The position numbers were made by a program, and so were the translations under genes. Under the pieces are notes generated by a model. That model worked only from the letters and a program-made list of their open reading frames with translations. It ran no database searches and was not told the DNA's origin. A stretch of DNA of 64,000 nt from Halomonas sp. KAO (lineage in GTDB: Bacteria > Pseudomonadota > Gammaproteobacteria > Pseudomonadales > Halomonadaceae), in NCBI RefSeq assembly GCF_015595025.1, contig NZ_JADNRL010000019.1:679521-743520 (forward strand), written 5' to 3'. Below, piece by piece: positions 57,039 through 64,000 of the stretch. Positions within the stretch are counted from its first letter, which is position 1. Each line of letters begins with the position of its first letter.

Positions 57039-58079
57039 TCAGCCGTGGCGGGCGCTGAGGATATGGTGCAGGCCGCTGCACTCCACCAGGGGGTCGTCGC
57101 AGTTGACCACCACCTCGGTGTGACCCAGCACATGGCCCTTGCCGGTGATGGTGTTCTCCACCACCGTATGGGCGCCCTCCCGACGGGTACCGGTGAAGGT
57201 GCCGATAAAGCCGGTCTCGCGCAGGGAGATGGTCTCCAGCCGGTCGCCGGGCTCGAGGGTACCCTCATGGCGCATCAGCGCCAGGCGTGCCGAGGTCCCG
57301 GTGCCGGTGGTGCTGCGGCAGATCACCCCCGGATGCACATAGGTGGCCGAACGCGAGCGGTAGAAGTCATCGGCCACCTGCTCCACCGGGCCCATGAAGT
57401 GCAGGAAGGGCAGTGGCCCCACATCGCCCAGGGTGTAGTGGGAGAAGCCGCGCTCGGCCTGAATCGCCTCGACGATCCTGTGGGCACACTCGGCGAGCTC
57501 ACGCTCCTCGTCGCGGTTGAGATGAAAGCCGAGCTCACCGGCATCCACCAGGGCATAGAAGCCGCCGCTGTAGGCCACGCTGTAGGCCACCTCGCCCAGC
57601 CCCGGCACCTGGATCGAGGCACGATAGGTATCGATATAGCTGGGCAGCCCCTCGCAGGTGATCGCCTCCACCACGCCGTTCTCCACCCTCGCCTCGATTC
57701 TGACCAGCCCCGCCGGCGCCTCGAGCGTGAAGCGCTGCACACCCTCCCGCTTGGGCACGATGCCGGCCTCGAGGACCGCGGTGGCGGTGCAGATGGTATT
57801 GGAGCCCGAGTAGATGGGGTAACCCATCACCTCCATGATGATGTAGCCGGCGGCCGCCTCGGGGTCACTGGCCGGAACGATCAGGTCCACCGACATCTCG
57901 GGCACGCCATAGGGTTCGAACAGCAGCAGCTTGCGCAGGCCATCGGCATCATCGCGCAGGTAGTGCATCTGCTCGCGTACGGTGGCGCCGGGCAGGGCGT
58001 CGATGCCCCCCAACACGATCCGGCTGACATCACCGCCGGCGTGGGTGTCCATCATCCTGAAGCTGAGCGGGCGGGTCAT
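57039..58079 (-). CDS. proline racemase family protein with a Ser/Thr catalytic pair
   Basis: A 346-residue member of the proline racemase/hydroxyproline epimerase/dehydratase superfamily. The MDTHAGGDVSRIV start, the first catalytic loop and the TGTGTSARLALM loop are clear. At the positions where racemases carry two cysteines this protein has Ser91 (YSGSNT) and Thr258 (RSTTGTG). Cys/Thr marks trans-3-hydroxyproline dehydratases and Ser/Cys occurs in some epimerases; Ser/Thr is not one of the pairs I know to be characterised. Proline racemase activity is therefore unlikely and the reaction is open. The start overlaps the stop of the MDR oxidoreductase gene by four bases, implying a joint pathway. 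Confidence 0.85.
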   Translation of the reverse strand: MTRPLSFRMMDTHAGGDVSRIVLGGIDALPGATVREQMHYLRDDADGLRKLLLFEPYGVPEMSVDLIVPASDPEAAAGYIIMEVMGYPIYSGSNTICTATAVLEAGIVPKREGVQRFTLEAPAGLVRIEARVENGVVEAITCEGLPSYIDTYRASIQVPGLGEVAYSVAYSGGFYALVDAGELGFHLNRDEERELAECAHRIVEAIQAERGFSHYTLGDVGPLPFLHFMGPVEQVADDFYRSRSATYVHPGVICRSTTGTGTSARLALMRHEGTLEPGDRLETISLRETGFIGTFTGTRREGAHTVVENTITGKGHVLGHTEVVVNCDDPLVECSGLHHILSARHG

Positions 58080-59269
58080 GGGCGCGACTCCTGCTGGGAA
58101 GAGGGAGCGGCAAGGGCGAAGGGAGCACCATGCGCCTCCCACTGGCGGTCGGGAACGATCACGATCTTGCCCAGGAAGTTGCTGCCGCGACTGACGAAGT
58201 AGCGCTCGGCCTGGTGAAGTTCCGAGAGCCGGAAGGTGGCATGCAGTACCGGCTTGAGCTTACCGGAGCGGATCCAGACGATCAGCTGCTCGGCCTCGTC
58301 ACGGGTGCCATGGGAGACACCGAAGATCTGCACCTGATAGAGGTAGATGCGCGTCCACAGGATCTCCGAGATATTGCCGCCGCTGGCCCCGGCGATGGAG
58401 AGCCGCGGATAGCTGGTGCGCGCCTTCATGTCCTGAATCATGGTATCGATGAAACAGTCGGTCATCTCGCCACCGACCAGGTCCATCACCGCATCGATGG
58501 GCGCCCCTCCGGTGGCCTCGAGGACCCGCTGGGCGAAGCCCTCGAGCTCGCCGCGATCGATTACCGCCTCGGCACCCAGGGCCTCGAGCGCCTCCGCCTT
58601 CTCCGGCTGGCTCACCGCATAGGGAGTGGCCCCCAGGATGCGGCAGAGCTGGATCAGTGCCGTGCCCACGCCGCCGCTGGCGCCGCTGACCAGTACCCGC
58701 TCACCGGCAGCCACGCCGGTCGAGGTCAACATATGGTAGGCGGTCTGATAGGAGCACATGCCCAGGGCGGCGAGCTCGGCATCGTCGAGCTCGGAGTTGG
58801 GTACATGATGGAACTGGTCCGAGGGCACGACGACATACTCGGCGAAGCCGCCATCGGCGCCATGGCCGTAGTAGTCCGGGGTCAGATTGATGTCGCGGCG
58901 GGCGTCCGGGTAGAGGTTGAAGTCGAGCAGGCCGCGCTCGCCGATCCGTGCGGCATCGACGCCTTCGCCCACCGCCACCACACGCCCGGCAATATCGGCA
59001 CCCTGGATACGCGGGAAGGTCAGGGTCGGCTCACCGCCCATGGCAAAGGAGGTCACCTCGCCCTTCTTCACCGGGTAGAGCCCCTCCCGGGCCTTGCGAT
59101 CGGTGTTGTTCTTGGCGGTGGCCGTGACCCCTACCAGCACCTCGCCTGGGCCCGGCCGCGGGGTCGGCACGTCATCTCGGTAGACCAGCCTGTCGATATC
59201 GCCATGCCCGGTCAGCAGCATGGCCGACATGGTGGCGGGAACGTTTGCATGGGGAGTGGGGTTCGCCAT
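58076..59269 (-). CDS. zinc-independent MDR-family oxidoreductase
   Basis: A 397-residue medium-chain dehydrogenase/reductase. It has the GroES-like N-terminal domain, GADIAGRVVAVGEGV, a Rossmann domain with VSGASGGVGTALIQLCRILGA for NAD(P), and a C-terminal catalytic closure. The usual catalytic zinc residues are missing (AKNNTDRKAREG replaces the Cys loop), so it fits the quinone-oxidoreductase side of the family. GGAGGCAGCAG before the ATG ending at 59269 is a strong ribosome-binding site. It is cotranscribed with the racemase-family gene; the substrate is unknown. Confidence 0.85.
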   Translation of the reverse strand: MANPTPHANVPATMSAMLLTGHGDIDRLVYRDDVPTPRPGPGEVLVGVTATAKNNTDRKAREGLYPVKKGEVTSFAMGGEPTLTFPRIQGADIAGRVVAVGEGVDAARIGERGLLDFNLYPDARRDINLTPDYYGHGADGGFAEYVVVPSDQFHHVPNSELDDAELAALGMCSYQTAYHMLTSTGVAAGERVLVSGASGGVGTALIQLCRILGATPYAVSQPEKAEALEALGAEAVIDRGELEGFAQRVLEATGGAPIDAVMDLVGGEMTDCFIDTMIQDMKARTSYPRLSIAGASGGNISEILWTRIYLYQVQIFGVSHGTRDEAEQLIVWIRSGKLKPVLHATFRLSELHQAERYFVSRGSNFLGKIVIVPDRQWEAHGAPFALAAPSSQQESRP

Positions 59270-59457
59270 CTGCTGCCTCCTTGGTGGGAATGCTCGTGGG
59301 GCCACCGACAACGCGTCGGCGGCGTGAAATTGTCCACAGCACAATAGCAGAGTGCCCCCGGCACAACCGAGCCCTTGAGGTAGCGAATAGCGGTGTGATC
59401 CTTCCTGTTTTACGGCAAGGAGATGGCGGTTTTTCTGCGCTCCTTGGCTCTGAGCCC

Positions 59458-59985
59458 CTACCAGTGCAGCGGATAGCGCCGGTGGCGGGCCAGGTTGTTC
59501 ACCAGCACCGCCACCACCACCATGATGGCGCTACCGACGCCGATGGGCATCAGCGGATACCACCAGCCCAACCCCGTGATCTCGGGCCCGCCGATCACCG
59601 CGATCAGGGCCGCGGCGGCACCGGGCGGGTGCACGCTGTGAGTCAGCTGCATCAACAGGATGGAGAGCGATACCGCCAGGGTCACCGCCAGCGTGGTAGC
59701 GCCCAGCAGCTGGAAGCAGGCGACCCCGGCCATCGCCGAGAGCAGGCTGCCCAGCAATACATTGCGTGGCTGGGCAAAGGGGCTTTCCGGTGCGGCGTAG
59801 AGCAGCACCGAGGTGGCACCGAAGGAGGCCACGATCAGCAGCTGCTGGGAGAGCCAGTGCGCACTGAGCCAGCAGATCGCCCCCATGCCGGCCATGGCAC
59901 CCAGCCATGACCAGAGGGCATCACCGAGATCGGGCGTATCGCGTCGCAGGCGCTCACCGCGCATCTTTCCCAGATAGGTCTTCAT
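59458..59985 (-). CDS. HPP family membrane protein
   Basis: A 175-residue four- to five-helix inner-membrane protein named for its conserved His-Pro-Pro motif, present here in THSVHPPGAAAALIAVIGG. GASSVLL-like FGATSVLLYAAPESPFAQPRN is also typical. HPP proteins have been linked to nitrite transport in plastids and cyanobacteria; function in this organism is not known. CAGGAACG precedes the ATG ending at 59985. An AT-rich segment upstream (about 60025-60085) probably holds its promoter. Confidence 0.87.
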   Translation of the reverse strand: MKTYLGKMRGERLRRDTPDLGDALWSWLGAMAGMGAICWLSAHWLSQQLLIVASFGATSVLLYAAPESPFAQPRNVLLGSLLSAMAGVACFQLLGATTLAVTLAVSLSILLMQLTHSVHPPGAAAALIAVIGGPEITGLGWWYPLMPIGVGSAIMVVVAVLVNNLARHRRYPLHW

Positions 59986-60019
59986 CGTTCCTGAATCGTG
60001 AGGGGTGAGCGGCAGAGTC

Positions 60020-60090
60020 TGACAAATTACTTAACGACATTAAAGCAAGTATTATTTATAACCAAATGAATTAAATTTGATCGGTGTCAT
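60020..60090 (-). promoter_or_regulatory. AT-rich segment, probable HPP promoter region
   Basis: A block of roughly 60 bases is about three-quarters A+T in otherwise GC-rich DNA. On the minus strand TTGGTT, a 17-base spacer and TAATGT can be read as a promoter, and several other -10-like hexamers overlap it. Confidence 0.4.
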
Positions 60091-60198
60091 GTTTCCCCGC
60101 CTTGCCAAGGCCTCACTCCCCTTGTCGCCACTGTCGGCATCACCACAGACAGTGAAGCGGGCCGACGCCCCTGCCAACGAATCCCAGGCACGCAGAAG

Positions 60199-60226
60199 GG
60201 CCCGGGGAGAGAGTTCTCCCCGGGGC
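60199..60226 (-). terminator. terminator downstream of tRNA-Arg
   Basis: A ten-bp perfect GC-rich stem (60201-60210 with 60215-60224) with a four-base loop; on the minus strand it lies about 15 bases after the tRNA 3' end and is followed by CCCTTCTGCG. Confidence 0.65.
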
Positions 60227-60238
60227 CTACGATATTCT

Positions 60239-60315
60239 TGGCGCGCCCGGCAGGATTCGAACCTGCGACCTTTGGCTTCGGAGGCCAACACTCTATCCAA
60301 CTGAGCTACGGGCGC
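60239..60315 (-). tRNA. tRNA-Arg(CCG)
   Basis: Complete cloverleaf of 77 nt on the minus strand: seven-bp acceptor stem GCGCCCG/CGGGCGC, D arm with GCTCAGTTGGATAGAGT, anticodon stem TTGGC/GCCAA with loop CTCCGAA giving anticodon CCG, T arm GCAGG-TTCGAAT-CCTGC, discriminator G and an encoded CCA. It reads the arginine codon CGG. A terminator hairpin follows. Confidence 0.97.
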
Positions 60316-60563
60316 CTTGCTCGACATGGCATCGAGCGGTCGACATCCTAACCGCCAGGCAGGCCACTGTCCAGCGCAAGGCGTTGCGAACGCTTTCATG
60401 GCACCTAAGCGTGGACGGCGCTGCCATTTTCCTGGCGCCAGGGTTGCCGGTATACTGTCGGCAATGACTGCATGATGGCATCTCCTCGGCTGCGTTGCCG
60501 ATACCGTTCCCGCCGGGCGCTGCCACGAACAACTTCCTAAAGGACCGTGAAGAGGTGGTGAGA

Positions 60564-61421
60564 GTGAAATTCAGCAAGCTGATCATGGGGTGCCTGGCCA
60601 CCCTGGGCCTGACCGCCGGCGCCGGCACCGCCCTGGCGCAGGTCGACGCCGAACGCGAAGCCATCGCCGAGCGCCTGAAGCCGGTGGGCGAGCTCTGTGT
60701 CGAGGGCGAAGATTGCGGCACCGCCAGTGCCAGTGCCGGCGGTGCCAGCAACGGTGCCTCCAGCGGCGGCGATATCGATGGCGCCAGCATCTACAACAGT
60801 GTCTGCATGGCCTGTCATGAGACCGGTGCCGCTGGCGCCCCGATTCGCGGCGACGAAGCGGCCTGGGCCGATCGCGTGGAGAAGGGCTTCGCCACCCTGC
60901 TGGACCACTCCATGAATGGCTTCAATGCCATGCCGGCTCGAGGCGGCAACCCCAACCTCTCCGACGCCGAGATGGAGGCCGTCACCGCCTATATGGTCGA
61001 GCCGGTGATGGATGTGCCGGAACTGGGCGGCGGCGACGAGGCGGCGGCCGAAGCGCCGGCAGAGGAAGCCGACGAGAAGGCACAGGCCGATGCCGCCAGC
61101 CAGGAAGATGCTACCGATGAGTCGGCAGGGAATGCCAGCGCCGAGGAGTCTGCCGCGGGCGGTGAACCCTCCCACGCCGGTATCGACGGAGAAGCGATCT
61201 TCAATCAGATCTGCATGGCCTGTCACATGACGGGGGCAGCTGGCGCTCCGGTCCGCGGTGAAGCCGACCAGTGGGCTCCTCGCCTGGAGCAGGGCATCGA
61301 GACCCTCTACGACCACTCCATCAACGGCTTCAACGCCATGCCGGCCAAGGGCGGCAACCCGAACCTCTCCGATGATGAGGTAAAGGCTGCTACCGACTAC
61401 CTGATCGCTCCGGTGCGATAA
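60564..61421 (+). CDS. di-haem cytochrome c5-type protein (duplicated domain)
   Basis: Exported c-type cytochrome made of two cytochrome c5 domains. The 285-residue precursor has a signal peptide ending ALA, an unstructured Ala/Ser/Gly linker, a first domain with CMACH (Cys81-His85) and axial Met123 in NAMPARGG, an acidic Glu/Ala-rich linker (about residues 155-205), and a second domain with CMACH (Cys217-His221) and Met259 in NAMPAKGG. The two domains are very similar, a recent duplication. I chose the GTG at 60564 (GAGGTGG upstream); GTGs at 60555 and 60558 are alternatives. Role: periplasmic electron transfer to a terminal oxidase. Confidence 0.88.
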   Translation: MKFSKLIMGCLATLGLTAGAGTALAQVDAEREAIAERLKPVGELCVEGEDCGTASASAGGASNGASSGGDIDGASIYNSVCMACHETGAAGAPIRGDEAAWADRVEKGFATLLDHSMNGFNAMPARGGNPNLSDAEMEAVTAYMVEPVMDVPELGGGDEAAAEAPAEEADEKAQADAASQEDATDESAGNASAEESAAGGEPSHAGIDGEAIFNQICMACHMTGAAGAPVRGEADQWAPRLEQGIETLYDHSINGFNAMPAKGGNPNLSDDEVKAATDYLIAPVR

Positions 61422-61441
61422 GCTCCCGATCACGGCGGGTC

Positions 61442-61476
61442 AAGCGGGGCGCCTACGGGCGCCCCGCTTGCGTCTG
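61442..61476 (+). terminator. terminator after cytochrome c5
   Basis: A 12-bp perfect stem (61442-61453 with 61458-61469) with a four-base loop lies 20 bases after the stop codon; the tail is GCGTCTG. It also lies downstream of the convergent rep gene. Confidence 0.7.
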
Positions 61477-61517
61477 ATTGCCAGCAAGATGCCAGCCCAG
61501 CAGAGCAGGCATTCGAC

Positions 61518-63593
61518 TCACCCCAACAGAGAGCGCAGCCCGGCGATGGCACTCTGCCCCCGCGCCTGCTTCTTCTCCGGATCCTCACGGTCCGACCGCC
61601 CCTCCCATTCCAGATCCGCCTCGGGCAGCTCGTCGAGAAAGCGACTGGGTGCGCAGTCCATCAGCTCTCCGTAGGTCTTGCGCTGTCGAGCCAGGGTCAG
61701 GGTCAGGGTACGCCGCGCCCGGGTGATGCCCACATAGGCCAGGCGCCGCTCCTCCTCCACCGTGCCCGCCTCGATGGCATTGCGGTGGGGCAACAGCTCC
61801 TCCTCCAGCCCCATCAGATAGACATGCGGGAACTCGAGGCCCTTGGAGGCGTGCATGGTCAGCAGCTGAACACGGTCGGAGTCATCCTCCTCGGCCTGCT
61901 GCTCGAGAATATCCCGCAGCACCAGCCGCGAGATGGCCGCCTCCACGCTGTCGGTCTCGGTCTCCTCGGAGGCCGTACTCTCCTCCGGGTCGGCCTCCAT
62001 CGACTTCTCCAGCTGGTCGATCAGGGTCCAGACATTGGCCATGCGCCGTTCGGCGATGGTCGGGGCGCTGGCGTTCTGATAGAGCCAGGCCTCGTAATCC
62101 ATCTCGTGCAACATGTCGCGAATGGCGGCGATGGCATCGCCGCCATCCATGCGTCGCCGCACGCCGTCGATAAAATGGGTAAACCGCCCCAGACGTTCGA
62201 CCGCCCTGACCGGCAGCTGCTCGGCCAGACCCAGCTCATGGCAGGCGGCGAACAGCGAGATGCTCCGCCCATTGGCCTGCCCGTTAGCGTAGTTGGCCAG
62301 CTTCTCCAGGGTACCGGGGCCGATCTCGCGGCGCGGCACATTGACGATGCGCAGGAAGGCGTTGTCATCGGCCGGATTGATCAGCAGCCGCAGGTAGGCC
62401 ATGGCATCCTTGATCTCGTTGCGCGAGAAGAAGGAGGTGCCCCCGGAGAGCTTGTAGGGAATCTGGTAGTGCTGCAGCTTGAGCTCCAGTAGCCGGGCCT
62501 GGAAGTTGCCGCGGTAGAGCACGGCGAAATCCCTCCACTCGGCGCGCTCCTTGATGCGCCGGGTGAGGATCTCGCTGGCCACGCGATCCGCCTCGGCCTC
62601 CTCGTGGCGGTTGACCACCACGCGGATCGGCGCGCCCTCGCCCATGTCCGACCACAGGGTCTTCTCGTAGACATGGGGGTTGTTGCTGATCAGGGTGTTG
62701 GCGGCGCGCAGGATGGTGCCGGTGGAGCGATAGTTCTGCTCGAGCTTGATGACATCCAGGCGCGGAAAGTCCTCGCCCAGGGTCACCAGGTTCTCGGGGC
62801 GTGCCCCACGCCAGGCGTAGATCGACTGATCATCGTCGCCCACCACGGTGAAGGTGGCCCGCTCGGCCATCAGCAGCTTGACCAGCTGGTACTGGCTGAC
62901 GTTGGTGTCCTGATACTCATCCACCAGCATGTAGTGAATGCGCTTGCGCCAGCGTGCCAAGGCCTCGGGGTCGTCGCGCAGCAATACCACCGGCAGCAGG
63001 ATCAGGTCGTCGAAGTCCACCGCGTTATAGGCCTTGAGGTGGCGGTTGTAGGCCTCATAGACCCGCGCGGCGAACAGCTCATCCTCATCGGCGGCATGCG
63101 AGAGCGCCTGGCCCGGCAGTATCAGGTCGTTCTTCCACTCGGAGATGCGGTGCTGCACGGCATTGATCTGGTCGGCGTCGACCTGGGCATCCTTGTGCAT
63201 CAGGTCGCGCAGCAGTGCCTTGGCATCCTCGGGGTCGAACAGCGAGAAGCCGGGGCGATAGCCCAGCGCCTTGAGCTCGCGGCGGATGATATTGAGCCCC
63301 AGGGTATGGAAGGTGGAGACGGTCAGCCCGTGCCCCTCCTTGCCCTTGAGCATTGCTCCCACCCGCTCCTTCATCTCCCGGGCGGCCTTGTTGGTGAAGG
63401 TCACCGCGGCAATGCGTCGGGCACTCATGCCGCACACCTGAATCAGGTAGGCGATCTTGGTGGTGATCACGCTGGTCTTGCCGGAACCGGCCCCCGCCAG
63501 CACCAGGCAGGGGCCGTCGATATAGCGCACCGCCTCCTGTTGCCGGGGGTTGAGGCCGGCGAGACGCTGCTGGATGGTCTTGGGAGCACTCAA
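61518..63593 (-). CDS. rep: ATP-dependent DNA helicase Rep
   Basis: 3'-5' superfamily 1 helicase that helps replication forks through protein roadblocks. The 691-residue protein has Walker A GAGSGKT, TFTNKAAREMKERVG, the DEYQDTN Walker B, GDDDQSIYAWRGA, QNYRS, STSF-type GGTSFFSRNEIKD, and motif V/VI (LLTMHASKGLEFPHVYLMG, YVGITRARRTL). LNPRQQEAV, FTVVGDDDQ and GTSFFSRNEIKD distinguish Rep from UvrD. Compared with E. coli Rep there is an acidic insert near residue 540 (EESTASEETETD). Its start overlaps the trmL stop (ATGA). Confidence 0.93.
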   Translation of the reverse strand: MSAPKTIQQRLAGLNPRQQEAVRYIDGPCLVLAGAGSGKTSVITTKIAYLIQVCGMSARRIAAVTFTNKAAREMKERVGAMLKGKEGHGLTVSTFHTLGLNIIRRELKALGYRPGFSLFDPEDAKALLRDLMHKDAQVDADQINAVQHRISEWKNDLILPGQALSHAADEDELFAARVYEAYNRHLKAYNAVDFDDLILLPVVLLRDDPEALARWRKRIHYMLVDEYQDTNVSQYQLVKLLMAERATFTVVGDDDQSIYAWRGARPENLVTLGEDFPRLDVIKLEQNYRSTGTILRAANTLISNNPHVYEKTLWSDMGEGAPIRVVVNRHEEAEADRVASEILTRRIKERAEWRDFAVLYRGNFQARLLELKLQHYQIPYKLSGGTSFFSRNEIKDAMAYLRLLINPADDNAFLRIVNVPRREIGPGTLEKLANYANGQANGRSISLFAACHELGLAEQLPVRAVERLGRFTHFIDGVRRRMDGGDAIAAIRDMLHEMDYEAWLYQNASAPTIAERRMANVWTLIDQLEKSMEADPEESTASEETETDSVEAAISRLVLRDILEQQAEEDDSDRVQLLTMHASKGLEFPHVYLMGLEEELLPHRNAIEAGTVEEERRLAYVGITRARRTLTLTLARQRKTYGELMDCAPSRFLDELPEADLEWEGRSDREDPEKKQARGQSAIAGLRSLLG

Positions 63594-64000
63594 GGGAGAG
63601 GCCTCACGCTGTCTTCCCCTGCCGCGCCGGCGAAGTCCAGTTGCCGCCAGGCTTCATAGACCAGCACCGCACAGGCATTGGAGAGATTGAGACTACGGCT
63701 GTCGGGCCGCATGGGGATGCGCAGCCGCTGGGACTCGGGCAGGGCATCGAGCATCTCCTGGGGCAGGCCACGGGTCTCGGGGCCAAACACCAGGGCATCA
63801 CCTGCCCGGTAGTCGGGCTCATGGTAGCCACGCCGCCCGCGCGTCGATACCGCAAAGACCCGCACCGGCCTGGCGGCCTCGAGGTAGGCCTGCCAGTCAG
63901 GGTGCACGCCTACCGCTGCCCACTCGTGATAATCGAGACCGGCACGGCGCAGGCGCCGGTCATCGAGTTCGAACCCCAGCGGCTCGATCAGGTGCAGGCG
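63590..64000 (-). CDS. trmL: tRNA (cytidine(34)-2'-O)-methyltransferase, 5' part beyond the window
   Basis: SPOUT methyltransferase that modifies the wobble base of tRNA-Leu. The visible 136 residues start at HLIEPLGFELDDRRLRRAGLDYHEW and include the knot motifs FGPETRGLP, IPMRPDSRSLNLSNACAVLVYEAWRQL. E. coli TrmL is ~157 residues, so about 25 N-terminal residues lie past position 64000. The gene overlaps rep by four bases. A GTG at 63907 could be mistaken for a start but conserved sequence continues upstream of it. Confidence 0.92.
   Translation of the reverse strand, partial: RLHLIEPLGFELDDRRLRRAGLDYHEWAAVGVHPDWQAYLEAARPVRVFAVSTRGRRGYHEPDYRAGDALVFGPETRGLPQEMLDALPESQRLRIPMRPDSRSLNLSNACAVLVYEAWRQLDFAGAAGEDSVRPLP

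Noticed and set aside
60077-60304. Open frame ending in a [18 protein letters not shown]-like peptide
   Set aside because: This is the well-known artefact of reading across the antisense of a tRNA gene; the bases are tRNA-Arg(CCG).

Overview
The window is ordinary chromosomal DNA of a GC-rich gammaproteobacterium, most likely a Halomonas-type member of the Halomonadaceae. The strongest pointers are a four-gene cluster matching the Halomonas elongata ectoine/hydroxyectoine TRAP uptake system (teaABCD, 41.2-44.7 kb), acidic exported proteins, and gammaproteobacterial gene orders such as hemC-D-X-Y, lptM-lysA-dapF-DUF484-xerC-yigB, engB/cytochrome c4/dsbA, and cytochrome c5 near rep. I saw no prophage, insertion sequence or CRISPR array.

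Layout. 0-4 kb: methylglyoxal synthase, two overlapping crcB fluoride-channel genes and a large MscS-type channel, followed by a 0.4 kb gene-free stretch. 4.3-8.7 kb (minus): hemC-hemD-hemX-hemY. 9.0-15.2 kb (plus): argH-lptM-lysA-dapF-DUF484-xerC-yigB, an arginine/lysine/cell-wall and chromosome-resolution operon. 15.2-18.3 kb: engB (minus), then cytochrome c4, dsbA and an EEP-family hydrolase. 18.4-20.3 kb: TRAP permease subunits without a binding protein. 20.35-35.4 kb (minus): the complete complex I operon nuoA-B-CD-E-F-G-H-I-J-K-L-M-N. 35.5-41.1 kb: yqaA-like gene, thiD, a tandem universal stress protein, dtd, an ABC-F ATPase (yheS) and a TIGR02444 gene. 41.2-44.7 kb: teaABCD. 44.8-48.9 kb: FKBP isomerase, a PHB-depolymerase-like esterase, a SCO copper chaperone with an unrecognised membrane partner, and an AEC transporter. 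48.9-54.0 kb: a candidate small RNA, hemN, ybaN, nsrR, a small cytochrome c, an exported protein, ppiA and DUF6164. 54.1-56.9 kb (minus): a conserved unknown gene, ahpC and ahpF, with an OxyR-like site. 57.0-60.3 kb (minus): proline-racemase-family protein, MDR oxidoreductase, HPP protein and tRNA-Arg(CCG). 60.5-64 kb: fused di-haem cytochrome c5, then rep and a partial trmL on the minus strand.

The genes serve respiration (complex I, cytochromes c4/c5/c553, SCO), haem synthesis under aerobic and anaerobic conditions (hemCDXY, hemN), peroxide and nitrosative stress (AhpCF, NsrR), osmotic stress (Tea, MscS) and core metabolism.

Most of the window is well-known housekeeping. The least explained items are a promoter-hairpin-terminator unit at 48.93-49.09 kb that looks like a free-standing small RNA under operator control, the Met/His/Cys-bearing membrane protein paired with SCO, a proline-racemase homologue with a Ser/Thr pair at the catalytic positions, and two tandem hairpins upstream of the small cytochrome gene.
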